Below, piece after piece: positions 29,065 to 40,070 of a stretch of 64,000 bases of DNA (its first letter is position 1; each line of letters opens with the position of its first letter). The stretch is taken from positions 27,631,990-27,695,989 of the forward strand of contig JAKTNV010000001.1 in NCBI GenBank assembly GCA_022747635.1, read 5' to 3'. Source of the stretch: Hetaerina americana. Its lineage: Eukaryota > Arthropoda > Insecta > Odonata > Calopterygidae. Both the position numbers and the translations under genes were made by a program. The notes under the pieces were generated by a model. The model ran no database searches and was not told where the DNA came from. It saw nothing but the letters and a program-made list of their open reading frames with translations.

Positions 29065-31003
29065 TATGTCTAGGTGTGTGTCTGCGGTAGAGTGAGCATG
29101 AGAATTTTATCGTTTCTTAGGATTTCGATTAGTTCCATTTCAGCGAGCTTAAACTCCCCGAAGGAAAACTTGAACCCGACGAACCTTTGCTTTAGAGAAA
29201 TGTATGAAGCTTAAGTTATAAAAAATGACTTCATTTACCATAATGGAGCCTACCAATGCGCTAGACTGTAAGAACTTGGAAACTTTTGTCGAATTTTGGA
29301 TTCCTGAAAATCCTCTATTTAAAGCTAAAATCCCTCGCCTTCTTTCGCTGTGAACGCTTTTTTAAGTTGAAACGAGCCTGCGCTCGGTCCTTATTGGTAG
29401 CGGGGTGTATCTCAACTTGGATAGTTTGTTTGTTGCAGACACTGAAATGTATCGTTTTCTCTTGGGAAACTTATTGCAAATCGGGAGTTTTCGATTATGA
29501 GATTGTAGATCATTTTTCTTATAATTGTCTCTCATCCCCGGTTTCTATCAGGAGTACGATTGTCGAAGGAAGAGGATGGGAAATGTTTTTTCAAGTGAGA
29601 AGTCTGTATGGCATTTAATGGCCATTTTCGCGAATAGTGAAATTCCATCTTGCACGCACAGTATGTTGTACTTATAACTACAATTTTGTTGAATATTTTA
29701 AGCATTGGTGTATATTTTGGGCTTTCTTTTTCAGAACGTATGAAACATTTTAATTTCGTTGCACGCAAAAGAAGGGACGTTTCAGTTTGATGAAAATTCG
29801 ATAACTCCTCGCTATTTCTTGAAAAGTGAAACCATGACTGTTAAAACATTTGAATAGAAGCGCTTCTTGGGTGTATGTAAAACTTGAACTGGAAAGTATA
29901 GCACGTCGATTTAAGGGGCCCTTCTGTTCTCTCGTTAGCAAGAGAAAAATGTTCGATAATTGTCGATATTGATGCTCGGCTTTAACTTTGCCGTTATATG
30001 ACACCACAAATTCTGTTCTCTTTATTTTTTTGTAGATTTGCGGATTGAATTCCTCTTTCTTTCTGCTCGTCCTCTCATCCTTTATATTTATTTAGCATTT
30101 CATTCTATTCTTTATCTCTACCATTTTGAGAAATTAAATCAAAGAACAAGTGTTATTGAATTCTTATGAGTTTCAAAAGTTATTTTTTGCTAGTTTGTGG
30201 TGCCATTTTGTGGTTTAAAGTGACGGCTAATCTACGCGAAGAGCCTGGGTTTAGGCGGCTTAGTGTTTGATCCGGCTCGTTAGCTACGACTGTGATTCCA
30301 CCGATGACAGTTATTAGCGTTGGGGAGCCGCGATAAAGAGAAGCGGTGTGTGTTAAAGAGGCCGGTATTTTAATGGCCCTCAAGAATAGCGGATTGGAAC
30401 AGAGGGGAACTTAAGCGAACTGCAAGCCTCAAGATTTGTGCGCACAACGCCTTTTAATTTTAGAATTGCAAGAACAGTTAGACTTTATGCGTCATTATGC
30501 TCCGCATAGATGGTTCTTAATGGGGTTTTATCCGAAAACTATTTAAAAATTTGATACCCTAAGTATCTATTTATTTTTATGGTGTAGTATTTGTCTTACT
30601 TAATACCTTTTTCTATACTTATACTTTTTTATATTACGTTTTTTTACTTAAAATCTTTGTGGAAATAAATCTTTTCTCTTTAATTTCTTCTATGATATTC
30701 GGATTTGGATAAAAGTTTCGAGGCGGCAGTTGGACTCTCTTATTTAAGTTTTCAAGTCAGTGTTTTTATTACCTATTGCGTACTTGTAACTGTTCCAAAT
30801 AAAATTAGCTACTCCAAATTAGCTGTTCCAAATAATCACCGTAAAATAATGGAACAGTAAAATTAGTGTATATGGTGACACGGACTTGAAATATTGATAC
30901 GACCAGAACAAGAGTTAAAAATTTTCACGGTATCAAGTCGAGACTCCACGGCTAATCTCGGTAAAAATGTCGCTCTATCAGTTGTATTTTTTTTGCTTCC
31001 AAT
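29065..31003. other. No gene recognised; intron-like DNA
   Basis: AT-rich, short chance frames only. Confidence 0.55.
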
Positions 31004-31655
31004 TCTATCTACATCTACATAATACCCCGCAAGCAGCCGTAAGGGCGCGTGGCGGGGGGTTTTAGGTCACCACCTGTACAAGGGAACGAAACCACTTGCA
31101 AAATCAACGCATATATGCAAACATATACTCGCAGTGGCGTATACATTCATGCAGATATCCTTTAAACTTACACGCATGCAAATACATATACTATCATGTA
31201 AGAAATAATTGTACCTTAGGATGCAGTAAGAAATTCATCCAATAACGTGCAAGCTAGAATTTGAAAAGTAAGAAGGCGGAATGCCGCGTGCTTACACGTA
31301 CCATTTTTCATGGTTTGTGATTAAAAACTTGTAAGGAATGATTAAGACGCTGTTAATAGTCTTCTCTAGGGGAAGGTTACTGAGTGTTACCCAGTGGGGA
31401 TGGCCATCAACACATGCTAAAATATATTGCCTTGTTAGGGAAGCAAAATCCGATGTTTAAGAGTAGGGGTTCAATAGCTTGGAAATTGTGAACCAGGTCG
31501 TATCTGTCGTAACGTTTCATCGTGTGTTCGTTGCTTTTTTGGGAGACTATTTGGAAATATCAACTCGATTTTGACTCATTGATATAAGTTTATGTTCGTT
31601 TAATGACCTATAAAATTCACATACACGCGCCTGTACGCGCGCACACACACACATG
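31004..31655. repeat. Interspersed repeat R1, copy 2, with terminal (TCTACA)n
   Basis: Starts with a TCTACATCTACAT run, then ATAATACCCCGCAAGCAGCC and GTGGCGGGGGG, then about 560 nt matching copy 1 at 5.6 kb. The terminal short repeat is like the tail of non-LTR elements, here read as minus orientation. The tail block recurs at 47.7 kb and, diverged, at 34.5 kb. The segment leads straight into the (TA)n run at 31664. Confidence 0.75.
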
Positions 31656-31659
31656 AATA

Positions 31660-31663
<4 letters not shown>

Positions 31664-31752
<89 letters not shown>

Positions 31753-31782
31753 ATAAAAAATATATGTATATATATATATAAA
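31664..31782. repeat. (TA)n microsatellite within repeat R1
   Basis: About 43 TA units (31664-31750), then GGATAAAAAA and a second short TA run. The same junction in R1 copy 1 (6165-6203) has only two or three TA units before GGATAAAAAA, so the run expanded inside the element. Confidence 0.92.
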
Positions 31783-31859
31783 TAAAACTTTGGGAAAGTC
31801 TCACGGACGTGAATAATAATGTATATAAAGTTAGCACTAGTGGACAAAAACACAGAAAC

Positions 31860-32043
31860 ACACAAAAAAAGAAAAGAAACTCACTAGGTTTCGAATTTTC
31901 GGTGACCCACACTATTTTTTTCAAGGAAGAGAAGAACAAAATTCAAGAAGAGAGGATAGAGTTCTGTCCTTCTCTTCCTTGAGAAAGGTGGTGTGGACCA
32001 CCAAAAAGTTGAAACCTAGTGATTTCCTTTTCTTATTTTGTGT
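31860..32043. mobile_element. Penelope-type palindrome with hammerhead-like arms (locus 2)
   Basis: Inverted arms 31862-31937 and 31966-32043 around a short loop. Both arms contain CTCACTAGGTTTC(G/A)A or its complement, then a stem block (GGTGG with CCACC on the right arm; decayed on the left) and TTCAAGGAAGAGAAG. The right arm reads TTGAGAAAGGTGGTGTGGAC, CACCAAAAAG, TTGAAACCTAGTGA, parallel to locus 1 and locus 3. Known: Penelope-like elements carry hammerhead motifs and often have inverted end copies. No Penelope polymerase was found. Confidence 0.5.
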
Positions 32044-33319
32044 GCTTCTTTGTGTGTATGTATGCATGTATTATATCTCTATTAGACGAAAAATTCATGA
32101 AAAACTGTTTTATGGAACCTTTTTATGTTTTGAACTCTGTGGATTGAAAAAAATTGTAAATTCGTGTGAAGATTAGTACTTAAAACAAACAATAAATATT
32201 CCGCTTTTTGTAGACAACTTTAAATCTATTGAATTCATTTAAAATCATACAATGTTATTGAAATTAGATCTACGGACATCGCAGTTACTAGTTGCATTTG
32301 TTAAACTTCCGTGTAACCAACGAATATACATATTATCATACGATTGGAGCCGCGGCTTGATGTTATGGCTTATGGTCAGCAAAAAAAAATTGGTCTGCCA
32401 TATTTTTTTCAATTCATACGACTGGAAAACGTATTTTGCTCTCTTATTTCGGTAGCTATTTGGCTTCTTCAAGTCTTGTAAAACAATGATTGTATTGCAG
32501 TCTTCAATTGGCATGGATATCTCTCAATGGAGTTATTCAGTTTTCATTTAGAGCAATAAACACATCGAGAAAAGTTAACTTTGCTTGATGAAGGAGGTTT
32601 ATTTCTCTCAATCTCAATTATTTCTTATGCTTGTATATACTACTCTGTCACATGTATTAAAGATGTAGGTGATATCCACTTAGATACTCATTATTAATGT
32701 GTTTTCTAATATTGACTAATATTTTATCTATACCAGTATGTACCTAATTTTGTACATGTATAATTTCATCATGAATTTTTAATCCTTTTCAACTATAACT
32801 TATGTATTTCCTTTTCTTTCTAGGGGATTTGGAAAGCAGGGATACCAGTGTCAAGGTCAGTTCAATGACATATTTCCCTATTATTTTTCACTTCATGCTT
32901 AGAACGGTCTTCTCTATGATTTTATCTTCAAAATTTGACTTCCAAATGTATTCCGTCATCATGGGGATTATTCATTCCCTGGTGAGAATTTTTCATGTTA
33001 ATATTGAAAAATTTGGGAGAATAAGTATCGGATACGTTGTTGATAGTTCTTTGAGAGGTTTAAAGATAGTTCTAGTCCTCGTTGGTGGTTATTGTGTTTC
33101 AGTTGGATATACGTCTCATTTATGTTCGCCTGTTCCTGCAGTGCTGAGTAGTGAAGAAAAGACTGCTCTATGCTCTACCACTAAAGCATTGAAATAAAAA
33201 TGCTGCGTGTGCCATGAAAGACTGAATGAATGTGATGAAAGATCCCAAAGTGACTCCTATGCTTTTTATCTTTGCCAAGAATATATATCCTCTTGCGTTA
33301 AAAGAAGTGCTTTTTAAAA
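32044..33319. other. Intron flanks of the PKC micro-exon
   Basis: AT-rich intron sequence on both sides of 32824-32855. A 131-codon frame at 32802-33197 overlaps the exon but in a different frame, and is a shadow. Confidence 0.6.
32824..32855 (+). CDS. 32-nt micro-exon of a conventional protein kinase C (C1A domain)
   Basis: Seen: a pyrimidine-rich tract and AG at 32822-32823 precede 32 nt. A GTCAGT donor starts at 32856. Read with one leading and one trailing base, the exon is ten codons, GFGKQGYQCQ, so it enters needing one base and leaves with one base. Known: conventional PKCs carry FIWGFGKQGFQCQVC in the first cysteine-rich C1 domain, the zinc finger that binds diacylglycerol or phorbol ester and recruits the Ser/Thr kinase to membranes. 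As I recall, vertebrate conventional PKC genes also have a 32-nt exon here. The leading G completes the Trp of FIW and the trailing G starts the Val codon. The cysteine is one of the zinc ligands. Inference: a Pkc53E/inaC-type gene on the + strand. Ten residues cannot separate these paralogues, so no symbol is given. The exons before and after were not found, so both flanking introns exceed 31 kb. Confidence 0.82.
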
Positions 33320-33377
33320 ATAGTGCTTATCTGTACTCGTGCACAGGTAGTATCTAGAGCTCATACAATTTTAATCA
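33320..33377. other. Short unassigned stretch left of mariner relic copy 1
   Basis: No recognisable feature; the relic's left terminus begins at about 33378. Confidence 0.3.
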
Positions 33378-34335
33378 TACACGCTGTCCCGAAATAAGTA
33401 CGACATATTTTTTCCAGAATAGACGGACGGGCGGGCGGCGGTTTCTCAGAATGGGAGTCTCGGGAAAGGCTGGAGGTTGGTGACAGTTGGCTCCCAGCCT
33501 TTGCGGAGTGCGAATCGTTTGTTCGCGAAACATCTATAACGTGACCTCGTTACTATCCGTCATGAACCTGTAATTGGATCAGCGCTGCGCCATTAAATTT
33601 TGCGTGAAACCGGGAAAACCCGGAAAGAGACTCATGGCATGTTCAAGGCAGCTTATGATGATTACCTCATGTGTAGATCGAGTGTTTTTGAGTGGCACGA
33701 TTCGTTTCGGGAGAGTAGAGATGTTGAAGACACCGAACGTTGAGGACACCCTTCGCCGTCAAAAAGTGACGAAATCTTGCAACAATGAAGGTTTTGTTAG
33801 ACAGAGATCGCATATTAAGTGCTCGCATGGTTTCTGATGATCTAAAAGTGATATGCATAGACTTATGTCTGAAAACATGGGCATAGATAGTTGTGTGCGA
33901 AGTTGGCGCCGCGAGTGCTGTCGGACGAACAAAAGGAAACTCAATGCAACAATTTCAGAGCGTAAAAATCATTCGCCTTGACTGGGACTCGAACCCAGAT
34001 CCCTCAATATCCGGTCGAGTGCTTTAGCCACTTAAGCTACCGAGGCGTCCTCTTAAACTCTGAAATTTTGGGGCTTTTAAAGGAACTAGATGTTATGACG
34101 AAATACCGTACATACAATGTCACATGCATTCGTAGTCGTGCGCGAGGCGCCACTGTCCACGAGGTTAAAAGCCAACTTTAAACACGTATGTCAAATGTTT
34201 TCTGGAAGGACGTCACCACGGCTCGGTGGAAGTGTTACAACAGCCCGTGACTAGGAAGCTTAGCATAATTCCGGGCGCCTCCTTCCAGAAGGCGTACGAG
34301 GCGTGGAGAAACCTCTGGCAGCCGTATGCGCAAGG
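33378..34335 (+). pseudogene. Old mariner relic, copy 1, split by a SINE
   Basis: Seen: about 570 nt from 33378 match the relic at 56025 closely, including an untranslated leader with TAACGTGACCTCGTTACTAT. The coding remnant contains CAIKFCVKPGKPGK (33586 onward), then frame-broken VFEWHDSFRES, and the end motif FQKAYEAWRN near 34285. The region that would carry the catalytic aspartates is absent, as in copy 2. A tRNA-derived SINE sits inside at 33943-34052. The left end starts GCTGTCCCGAAATAAGTA; no convincing right terminal repeat is visible. Many stops and frameshifts: an old, inactive copy. Confidence 0.75.
33943..34052 (-). mobile_element. tRNA-derived SINE, family 1, copy A
   Basis: On the minus strand a 72-nt tRNA-like head (34046 down to 33975) folds as a cloverleaf: acceptor GCCTCGG with TCAAGGC (one mismatch), D-arm GCTT/AAGC, anticodon stem CTCGA/TTGAG, box A TAGCTTAAGTGG and a perfect box B GGTTCGAGTCC. 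The loop lacks the usual U33 before a clear anticodon, and a non-tRNA tail (GCGAATGATTTTTAC) follows. The tail is shared with the copy at 38.9 kb, which argues for a SINE and against a functional tRNA gene. Boxes A and B would form an internal RNA polymerase III promoter. Inserted in mariner relic copy 1. Confidence 0.75.
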
Positions 34336-34544
34336 GTGCTGATTCGACGACTTTTGGGTGAATGGATGAATTCTGGCAATAGATTATTTTAAATCCATTC
34401 AATCCTACTACTTTTGATGCAGACCTTGTATTACCGTGGAGCCGATTTTTTATCTCCCAAGAATTGATAGAGCGTTTGACAGTGATCGAGTCTTTCATCA
34501 AGCCTTTAATATTCGTGATAGATCTTTATAACTGCATCCGTACA

Positions 34545-34705
34545 CTACCCCGCAAGATGTCGCAAAGACGTGTGGCAGAGGGTGTTGGGTCACTAGCCGT
34601 TATACTTCTACTCCATAACTTCCACGTATACATATATGACACCCCGTGAAAAAGGGCGCATAGAAGTGGGGGCGACCGGACACTATTCATGTGACATCCG
34701 CTATC
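34545..34705. repeat. Diverged R1 tail block
   Basis: CTACCCCGCAAGATGTCGCA followed by GTGTGGCAGAGGGTGTTGGG and a CACTA block matches the tail block of R1 at 31.0 and 47.7 kb with many substitutions. It lies upstream (window-left) of the minus-strand LINE C-terminus at 35.6-36.2 kb. The order would fit a LINE 3' UTR later separated by insertions, but continuity cannot be shown. Confidence 0.45.
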
Positions 34706-35081
34706 CACCTTTAAATATTATCTTGTTAGTAACTCATCCACTCACTACACTTAGAAAATAGCTAAGGAAACGAATTAAAAAGGGCAGGCTCACACGCAAC
34801 GCAGTCATTAACCAGGCAGCATTCTACTTATGCTGGACGGGAATTTCAGAAATACATATGCTGTGCAAATTTATTTGCGCAATACTCCCGTCACCCGGCC
34901 CAAGGGTGCGTGATTAGGACGTCAGCCACTAAGTGTATGGAAGGAAATTGTTACGTGTGTGTTCCTAATTGTTTTGTCCAATTCTTACCCATTTCTATGC
35001 TAGTGTTTCACTCTTGTGTTCTTTTCATCACCAATTGTATTTCGTCTGTCTGCCGATGTAATTGAAGGGCTGCATTATATC

Positions 35082-35084
<3 letters not shown>

Positions 35085-35171
<87 letters not shown>

Positions 35172-35251
35172 GTTTCTGTATATATGAGTATTTATTCGCC
35201 GTTTGGCGGTATTTCGTGTTGGAATGTATGTATATATATATATATATATAT
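35085..35251. repeat. (TA)n microsatellites preceding LINE copy B
   Basis: TA run 35085-35169, a 61-nt spacer containing CGCCGTTTGGCGG, then TA 35231-35251 directly joined to the truncated LINE. Confidence 0.95.
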
Positions 35252-35505
35252 GAAGGGGGTGTTGACCGGCAGTGGGATGTTGAAGACTGTGATAGAGGGT
35301 AGAATGTTGGGCAAAAGAGGAAAGGGAAGGAACAGGATAGGGATGTTGGACGGGATGAAGGGCGGAAGAAATTACTCAGAGATGAAGAGGGACCTGGTGT
35401 AGAGTAGAATTTAGGGTTGTGTTTTGTTAGTAGTCACAAAATATTTGTTTGGTAGTTGTGTCCATCGAAAAACCTACCTTAACCGGTAGATTACCTTAAA
35501 AAAAA
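35252..35505 (+). mobile_element. RTE-type LINE 3' end, copy B
   Basis: Plus-strand copy closely matching copy [29 protein letters not shown] and SEMKRDLV, stop at 35400-35402. It is followed by the same 3' UTR (GTCACAAAATATTTGTTTGG, CCTACCTTAACCGGTAGATT). It begins immediately after a (TA)n run at 35231-35251 and ends at an A-rich/TA run. Only the last about 50 codons remain. Confidence 0.82.
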
Positions 35506-35586
35506 ATATATATATATATATAACATGCAAATATATATATAATGTGCAAACCACATATTTGGTATTTTTGCAATCAGTTAAATCTA

Positions 35587-36190
35587 GATCTGTGTCTTCG
35601 CATTTGTAAAGGTTCCCATCCCAGGTCTTTTAGGAAATTTGTAACGCTTAATGTTCTTTCGCACGAATTTACACGAATCTTGCGACCCTTCTTTGTGCCT
35701 TGTTCAAATCTGTGATTGTTTTATGAGATGGATCCCATGTGCTCGCCACATTCTCTATCTGGGGTATTATTAAAGAAAAATAGCACCGATTCTTCATTTC
35801 TTCATTGATGAATTTACACTCTATACGATTGGTGAAAGCCAGCTTCTTTAGGACCTCTCCACGAGTAGTACGTATTTGTTTTCCCTATGTAAGATCCGAT
35901 GCGATAGTGACACCCAAGTATTTTACATCGTCTACAACGCTTATCCGATCACACCCGAATGTGTAAGTAGCTTAAGTCTGCTCGTGCTTTTTATTTATTA
36001 AGAAGTGCATTACTCTACATTTGTTAGTGTTGAACTCCAAACCCCATTCGGTACATCTTATTCGAATTTTGTTTAAGTCATTTTTTAGTATTTAGCAATC
36101 TGCGTCGTTCGCTATTTCCGTTTTTTCATAAAGAATGGTTTGTCTAGAAATCTGTTTATTGTCTTTGATATCGTGTAATTTATTAAACAG
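35587..36190 (-). pseudogene. CR1/Jockey-type LINE: C-terminal reverse-transcriptase remnant
   Basis: On the minus strand from about 36190: FYEKTEIANDADC near the active-site region, IRIRCTEWGLEFNTNKCRVMHF (thumb/post-core), VVDDVKYLGVTIASDLT, then STWDPSHKTITDLNKAQRRVARFV and SVTNFLKDLGWEPLQMRRH at 35587. This order is that of CR1/Jockey-type ORF2 C-termini. At least three stop codons interrupt it. The 5' part is absent, as expected for incomplete reverse transcription. It is related to, but clearly diverged from, the LINE at 56.8-58.8 kb. Confidence 0.85.
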
Positions 36191-38947
36191 CAGAAGGAAC
36201 ACATTTCGCGCATTGAATTCCATTTCTAAAAATATGTCTAGCTTTCAATTTTCCTTGATTTCTGTGATCACGATCTCATGACAATAGAACATAAAGTTAT
36301 CCAGGGACAAGAATTAAACGTCATTTCAAAGTCGGTTGAATTTCTACGATATAGTTTTTCGTAGAGAGGAGACGAAATGTATGTTGCTTTTCAAAAAATA
36401 TATATTGGAATGGTCTCCGATTGTCGAAAATTTATATTTTTTACTAATTTTGCGCTTTGGCATTTTATGTTGAGAACGTTGGTAAGCCACGCAAAACTCT
36501 CCTGGCGTCGGCTCCGCTTCCCTTGGAACGAAAGTGCCAACCGTTATTAACGCACATCAGTAAAGTGTAGCTAAACGAAAATTTCATCACACGCGAATTA
36601 GTCTGGCCTCCATATGCGAATTTTTCCCCCCTAATGTTTCTTTATTAAAGACATACCGAGTCATCTGTCGTCGATTTCTCAACGCTTCCTTTCGATGTTT
36701 CCGTACTGTTCCCATACACCTCGTGGTTAACTATCGGATTGTAGAATTCCACCACTTTAGCTCTTCGGGAGGATCCAGTCATTATTTTTTTAAGCGCATC
36801 AATAACATTTACAAAATCGTGTGCATCTTAAAACGTTTAGGGGATGAATTAGTATCATAGTTATTCAATGCTTATAAATTTCCTATCTGATTAGGGAAAG
36901 AGGCTACATTTAACGGAAAATTTCGTTGTTTTCGGGTGTGATGTGCGCTGTTTGATTGAAGTAAACCTAATATTCTATGATTTATTCGACTCTTATTGCA
37001 GGTAACTGTAAAAACCGAATGGCTGTATAAACAGCAGGAATTATTCACCGTCTCTGCAATAATTACCTACTCGTGGAGGCTGCGTTGTATTCAGAAATGA
37101 ATAAAGTTTAAAGTTTCGTGAACTCATAATTTTTGGGTTTTTTGCAACTATGTACGAATTGTTTGCTCGTGTAACTCAATCACGCTAACTTTTCTGAATA
37201 TTTCGAATAATATCTAGCCACTTTACTCTTACATTTTTAGCATTGCTTGAACCCAAAGAGCACTAATGATATGTTTAGCGAAACTTAGTGAGTTCCAACT
37301 CTCGACATTTCATGTAAGAAATTCTCAATTTCTTTAGAGGATTGAGGTAGGGGTGAAGTTAAGCCGACCATTAAGGGGTAGGGGTAATCTTTTCAGAACG
37401 CGGTTCTCTGAGCCCGGACATCCTCCTCCGGAGTAAAATGAGTAGGTTTTAATCTAAATTAAGACCTTGCCCTATACATCGGATTTTCTGTAATCCTACA
37501 GTCCTTCTGAACTGCATGTGTTGAAGACTTGAGTGTATAACATGGAAATCTTTCATCATGAAACTTTTCAGATGGATATGCTTTCATTATATACTTGCAT
37601 TAGATGCGCATTTTATCAACAAAGTAGATCCTGAGCGTATATTTATGCATATACACACACAAGTTGAAGATCCGTGAAAAATTTTCTCTCCTTAGAATTC
37701 GCTTCCTTCCCCCTTCCCCGCTACCCTGGTTTTAGGCTTTTATGTGTGTTTCTATCTCGCTCCCCTGTCCGTAGCCGTTTGAGCATGCTTTCGCAGTTTT
37801 GCGGATTTCCGTGTAAGAAGGTGCTAGTACTTTTTTATTTATTAGTTATTTATTTTACCGTTAGCTCACTTAATGCCCACTTGGGCGGGAAAAATTATAA
37901 TGCATATATACAGGTAACCTCGAGTTAGGTTAAGTTGTGGAAGCTGCGTTATGCTCTAATCAACAGATGTGAATATTGGATTTAATTGAAGTGTCTTCAC
38001 TGTATGAGATTCAGCTTGTAGCTCAGTAATGAATAATGAAAGTACAACGCTACACATAAAAGGGAGAAAAGCTTCGAAAGAGATGGTCTCCAGTGAAAAA
38101 TGTATTTACTACTTGGGAGCGGAAAAAACTAAAGCTCATCGTGGCGCAAACATGTAGGCGCCCTTTTCCAATCCCACTTCATGCGTTGCCTTTCACTTGA
38201 AATATGTTTCATATTTTAGCGCATTCTATGATGAATTGTTTTGCCCACTCTATAAAAAAATTTTCCACTCGAAGTGCTCCGCCCTTCTCGAGCTTGTGTC
38301 ATCAAGATAAATGAAGTACTTGTTTCTCGCCGAAGAGTCAGTGACTGCGTGGGTCATTGTAATAAATAAGTACCCATTTTGAGAAAAATGCAAACATCTT
38401 TAATAATGAAAATTCAGTGTCCAGAGGGGGAAAGCTCGAATCCCTGGAAAATATCCGGGACGATGCATAAGTTCCTCATACTTGTCTATTCGTGCCATTG
38501 ATTTTTTTTGCATGGATTTACTTTGGGAATTGTAATCACTCTAATCTTCAAATTGATTTTTTCTACTGATATCGGTGAAATATATTGAATAGGCATGGGA
38601 TCATTGTTGTGAATAATGGTGAGAACGCGTTCGATGAAAGAAATTTTCATTTTAGAAGGAAAGGGAACGTCGAGATGGGGCGGCACCGGGGTTTGGTGCT
38701 AAGAAGATAAAAAGAGTAAGCTTAAGTTACGTTGTGCGTGCGAAAACTATCATCCTTTTGTGGAAAGGGCTCATCGTTCTATTACCAATGCTTTGATATC
38801 ACTCTTGAGGTGTGCTGATGGAATCCTGTCGATTGTGTGGGGAATAGAAGCCCGCTAAGGGTTAGGTTCTTCTTGTGTGTCCTGTTGAAAATAAGGCACA
38901 ATTGTAGGGGCAATAATTCGTTCTCAATTTTTTTATTTCAATACAGA
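36191..38947. other. No gene recognised; intron-like DNA
   Basis: AT-rich; nothing supported beyond short chance frames. Confidence 0.55.
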
Positions 38948-39055
38948 TCAATGCAATAATTCCAGAGAGTAAAAATCATTCGCCTTAACTGGGATTCGAA
39001 CCCGGATCCCTCAGTTTCCGATCGAGTGCTTTAGCCAGTTGCGCTATCTAGGGTC
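38948..39055 (-). mobile_element. tRNA-derived SINE, family 1, copy B
   Basis: Same family as the copy at 33.9 kb: TAGCGCAACTGGCTAAAGCA (box A region), GATCCGGGTTCGAATCCCAG (box B), then AAGGCGAATGATTTTTAC and a tail ending in GCATTGA. Orientation is minus. The two copies differ by scattered substitutions, so both are moderately old. A short A/T-rich stretch follows the tail at about 38930. Confidence 0.75.
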
Positions 39056-39764
39056 AATTTTGGGCGCTTTCAAATTGCGGCATCCCCCGCAGTTTCTTTG
39101 GAATTTTCCATACAGGTGTTTTCATCACCTATATTATATTTGCTGTGATCTGATTCCAACCACTTTGAACACAGTCAAAACCTATGGATGAGGTGCAGTG
39201 CCTAGCCTCGGTATGACAAATACATTAGCCATTGATTGCACAGTTGAGGTAACTAAGATTTGGGGACGGAGATTAAACGAAATATTTGCCATTGAGCGCC
39301 TGAATGCACGCAGTTATTTCAATTTTGTCTAGGTTTTATCTATCCAAGCGTCGTTTTGTTGGTCATCTGTAAGGAGAAGATTAGGAAACAGGATTGCTGG
39401 AGGTTTTTTTGGGAATAAATACCTTCCAACAAAGTAAGCGCCACCTTTTTGCGGCAGCAGGGGAATTTCTTATCGGCTTTTAATGAAGCTGCGTTCATTG
39501 CTTTTACAAGGGCAGTTCATACTTAAAGATGATCGGATTATCATGTTGGAATTGAGTCACTACCTTGACTATCTCCGATAATCATTGGAAAAGTTGGGCT
39601 TTTAAAATCGCCCTGCATGTTTCTTATTATACACAATACAATCTGTTAGGAAACTAATGTGGACCTTCACCAAGCGGCATTATTTTGCAAATATAAAATA
39701 AACTGTTTCATTGCTGTGATAATGTTTGGGAAAAATGTATTGAAATTGTAGTTTTGGTAGTTAG

Positions 39765-40070
39765 TTGGAGGAGGCGACCGCTGATGTCCTTCACGCCATT
39801 GGGGATTGTAATTCAGTAGGGGGGTGAAGTTCAGGGAATGGGGGAATGAGGGTGGAGAGAAACCCGGTGTCGACATTAGCATAGTCTTAACGAAAGACAC
39901 AAAAAGGACCCATTGCTTAACGCCCCATCCGATGGACGGTCTCTTCATTTAGAATTCCAAGTAGGGGTTGGGATACCACAGAAAAATATTGCCACCACCG
40001 GGATTCGAACCTCGGCCTTCGTGCTGTGGGATGTGCGGCAAGTGCAGCAGCCAACGCACCATCTCGACCC
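39765..40070 (-). mobile_element. tRNA-derived SINE, family 2, copy C
   Basis: About 306 bp on the minus strand. The tRNA-like head has GGTCGAGATGGTGCGTTGG (box A region) and box B GGTTCGAATCC. The body contains CAGTATTTTT-like A/T sequence, CCATCGGATGGGGCGTTAAG and GGTTTCTCTCCACCCTCATT. It ends in GGTCGCCTCC followed by a (TAG/CTA)-rich tail. It aligns along its whole length with the copy at 52.1 kb. No clear target duplication is seen. Confidence 0.8.

Noticed and set aside
33975..34046. tRNA gene
   Set aside because: It folds well, but it has a SINE tail shared with another locus and no clear anticodon context. Called a SINE.
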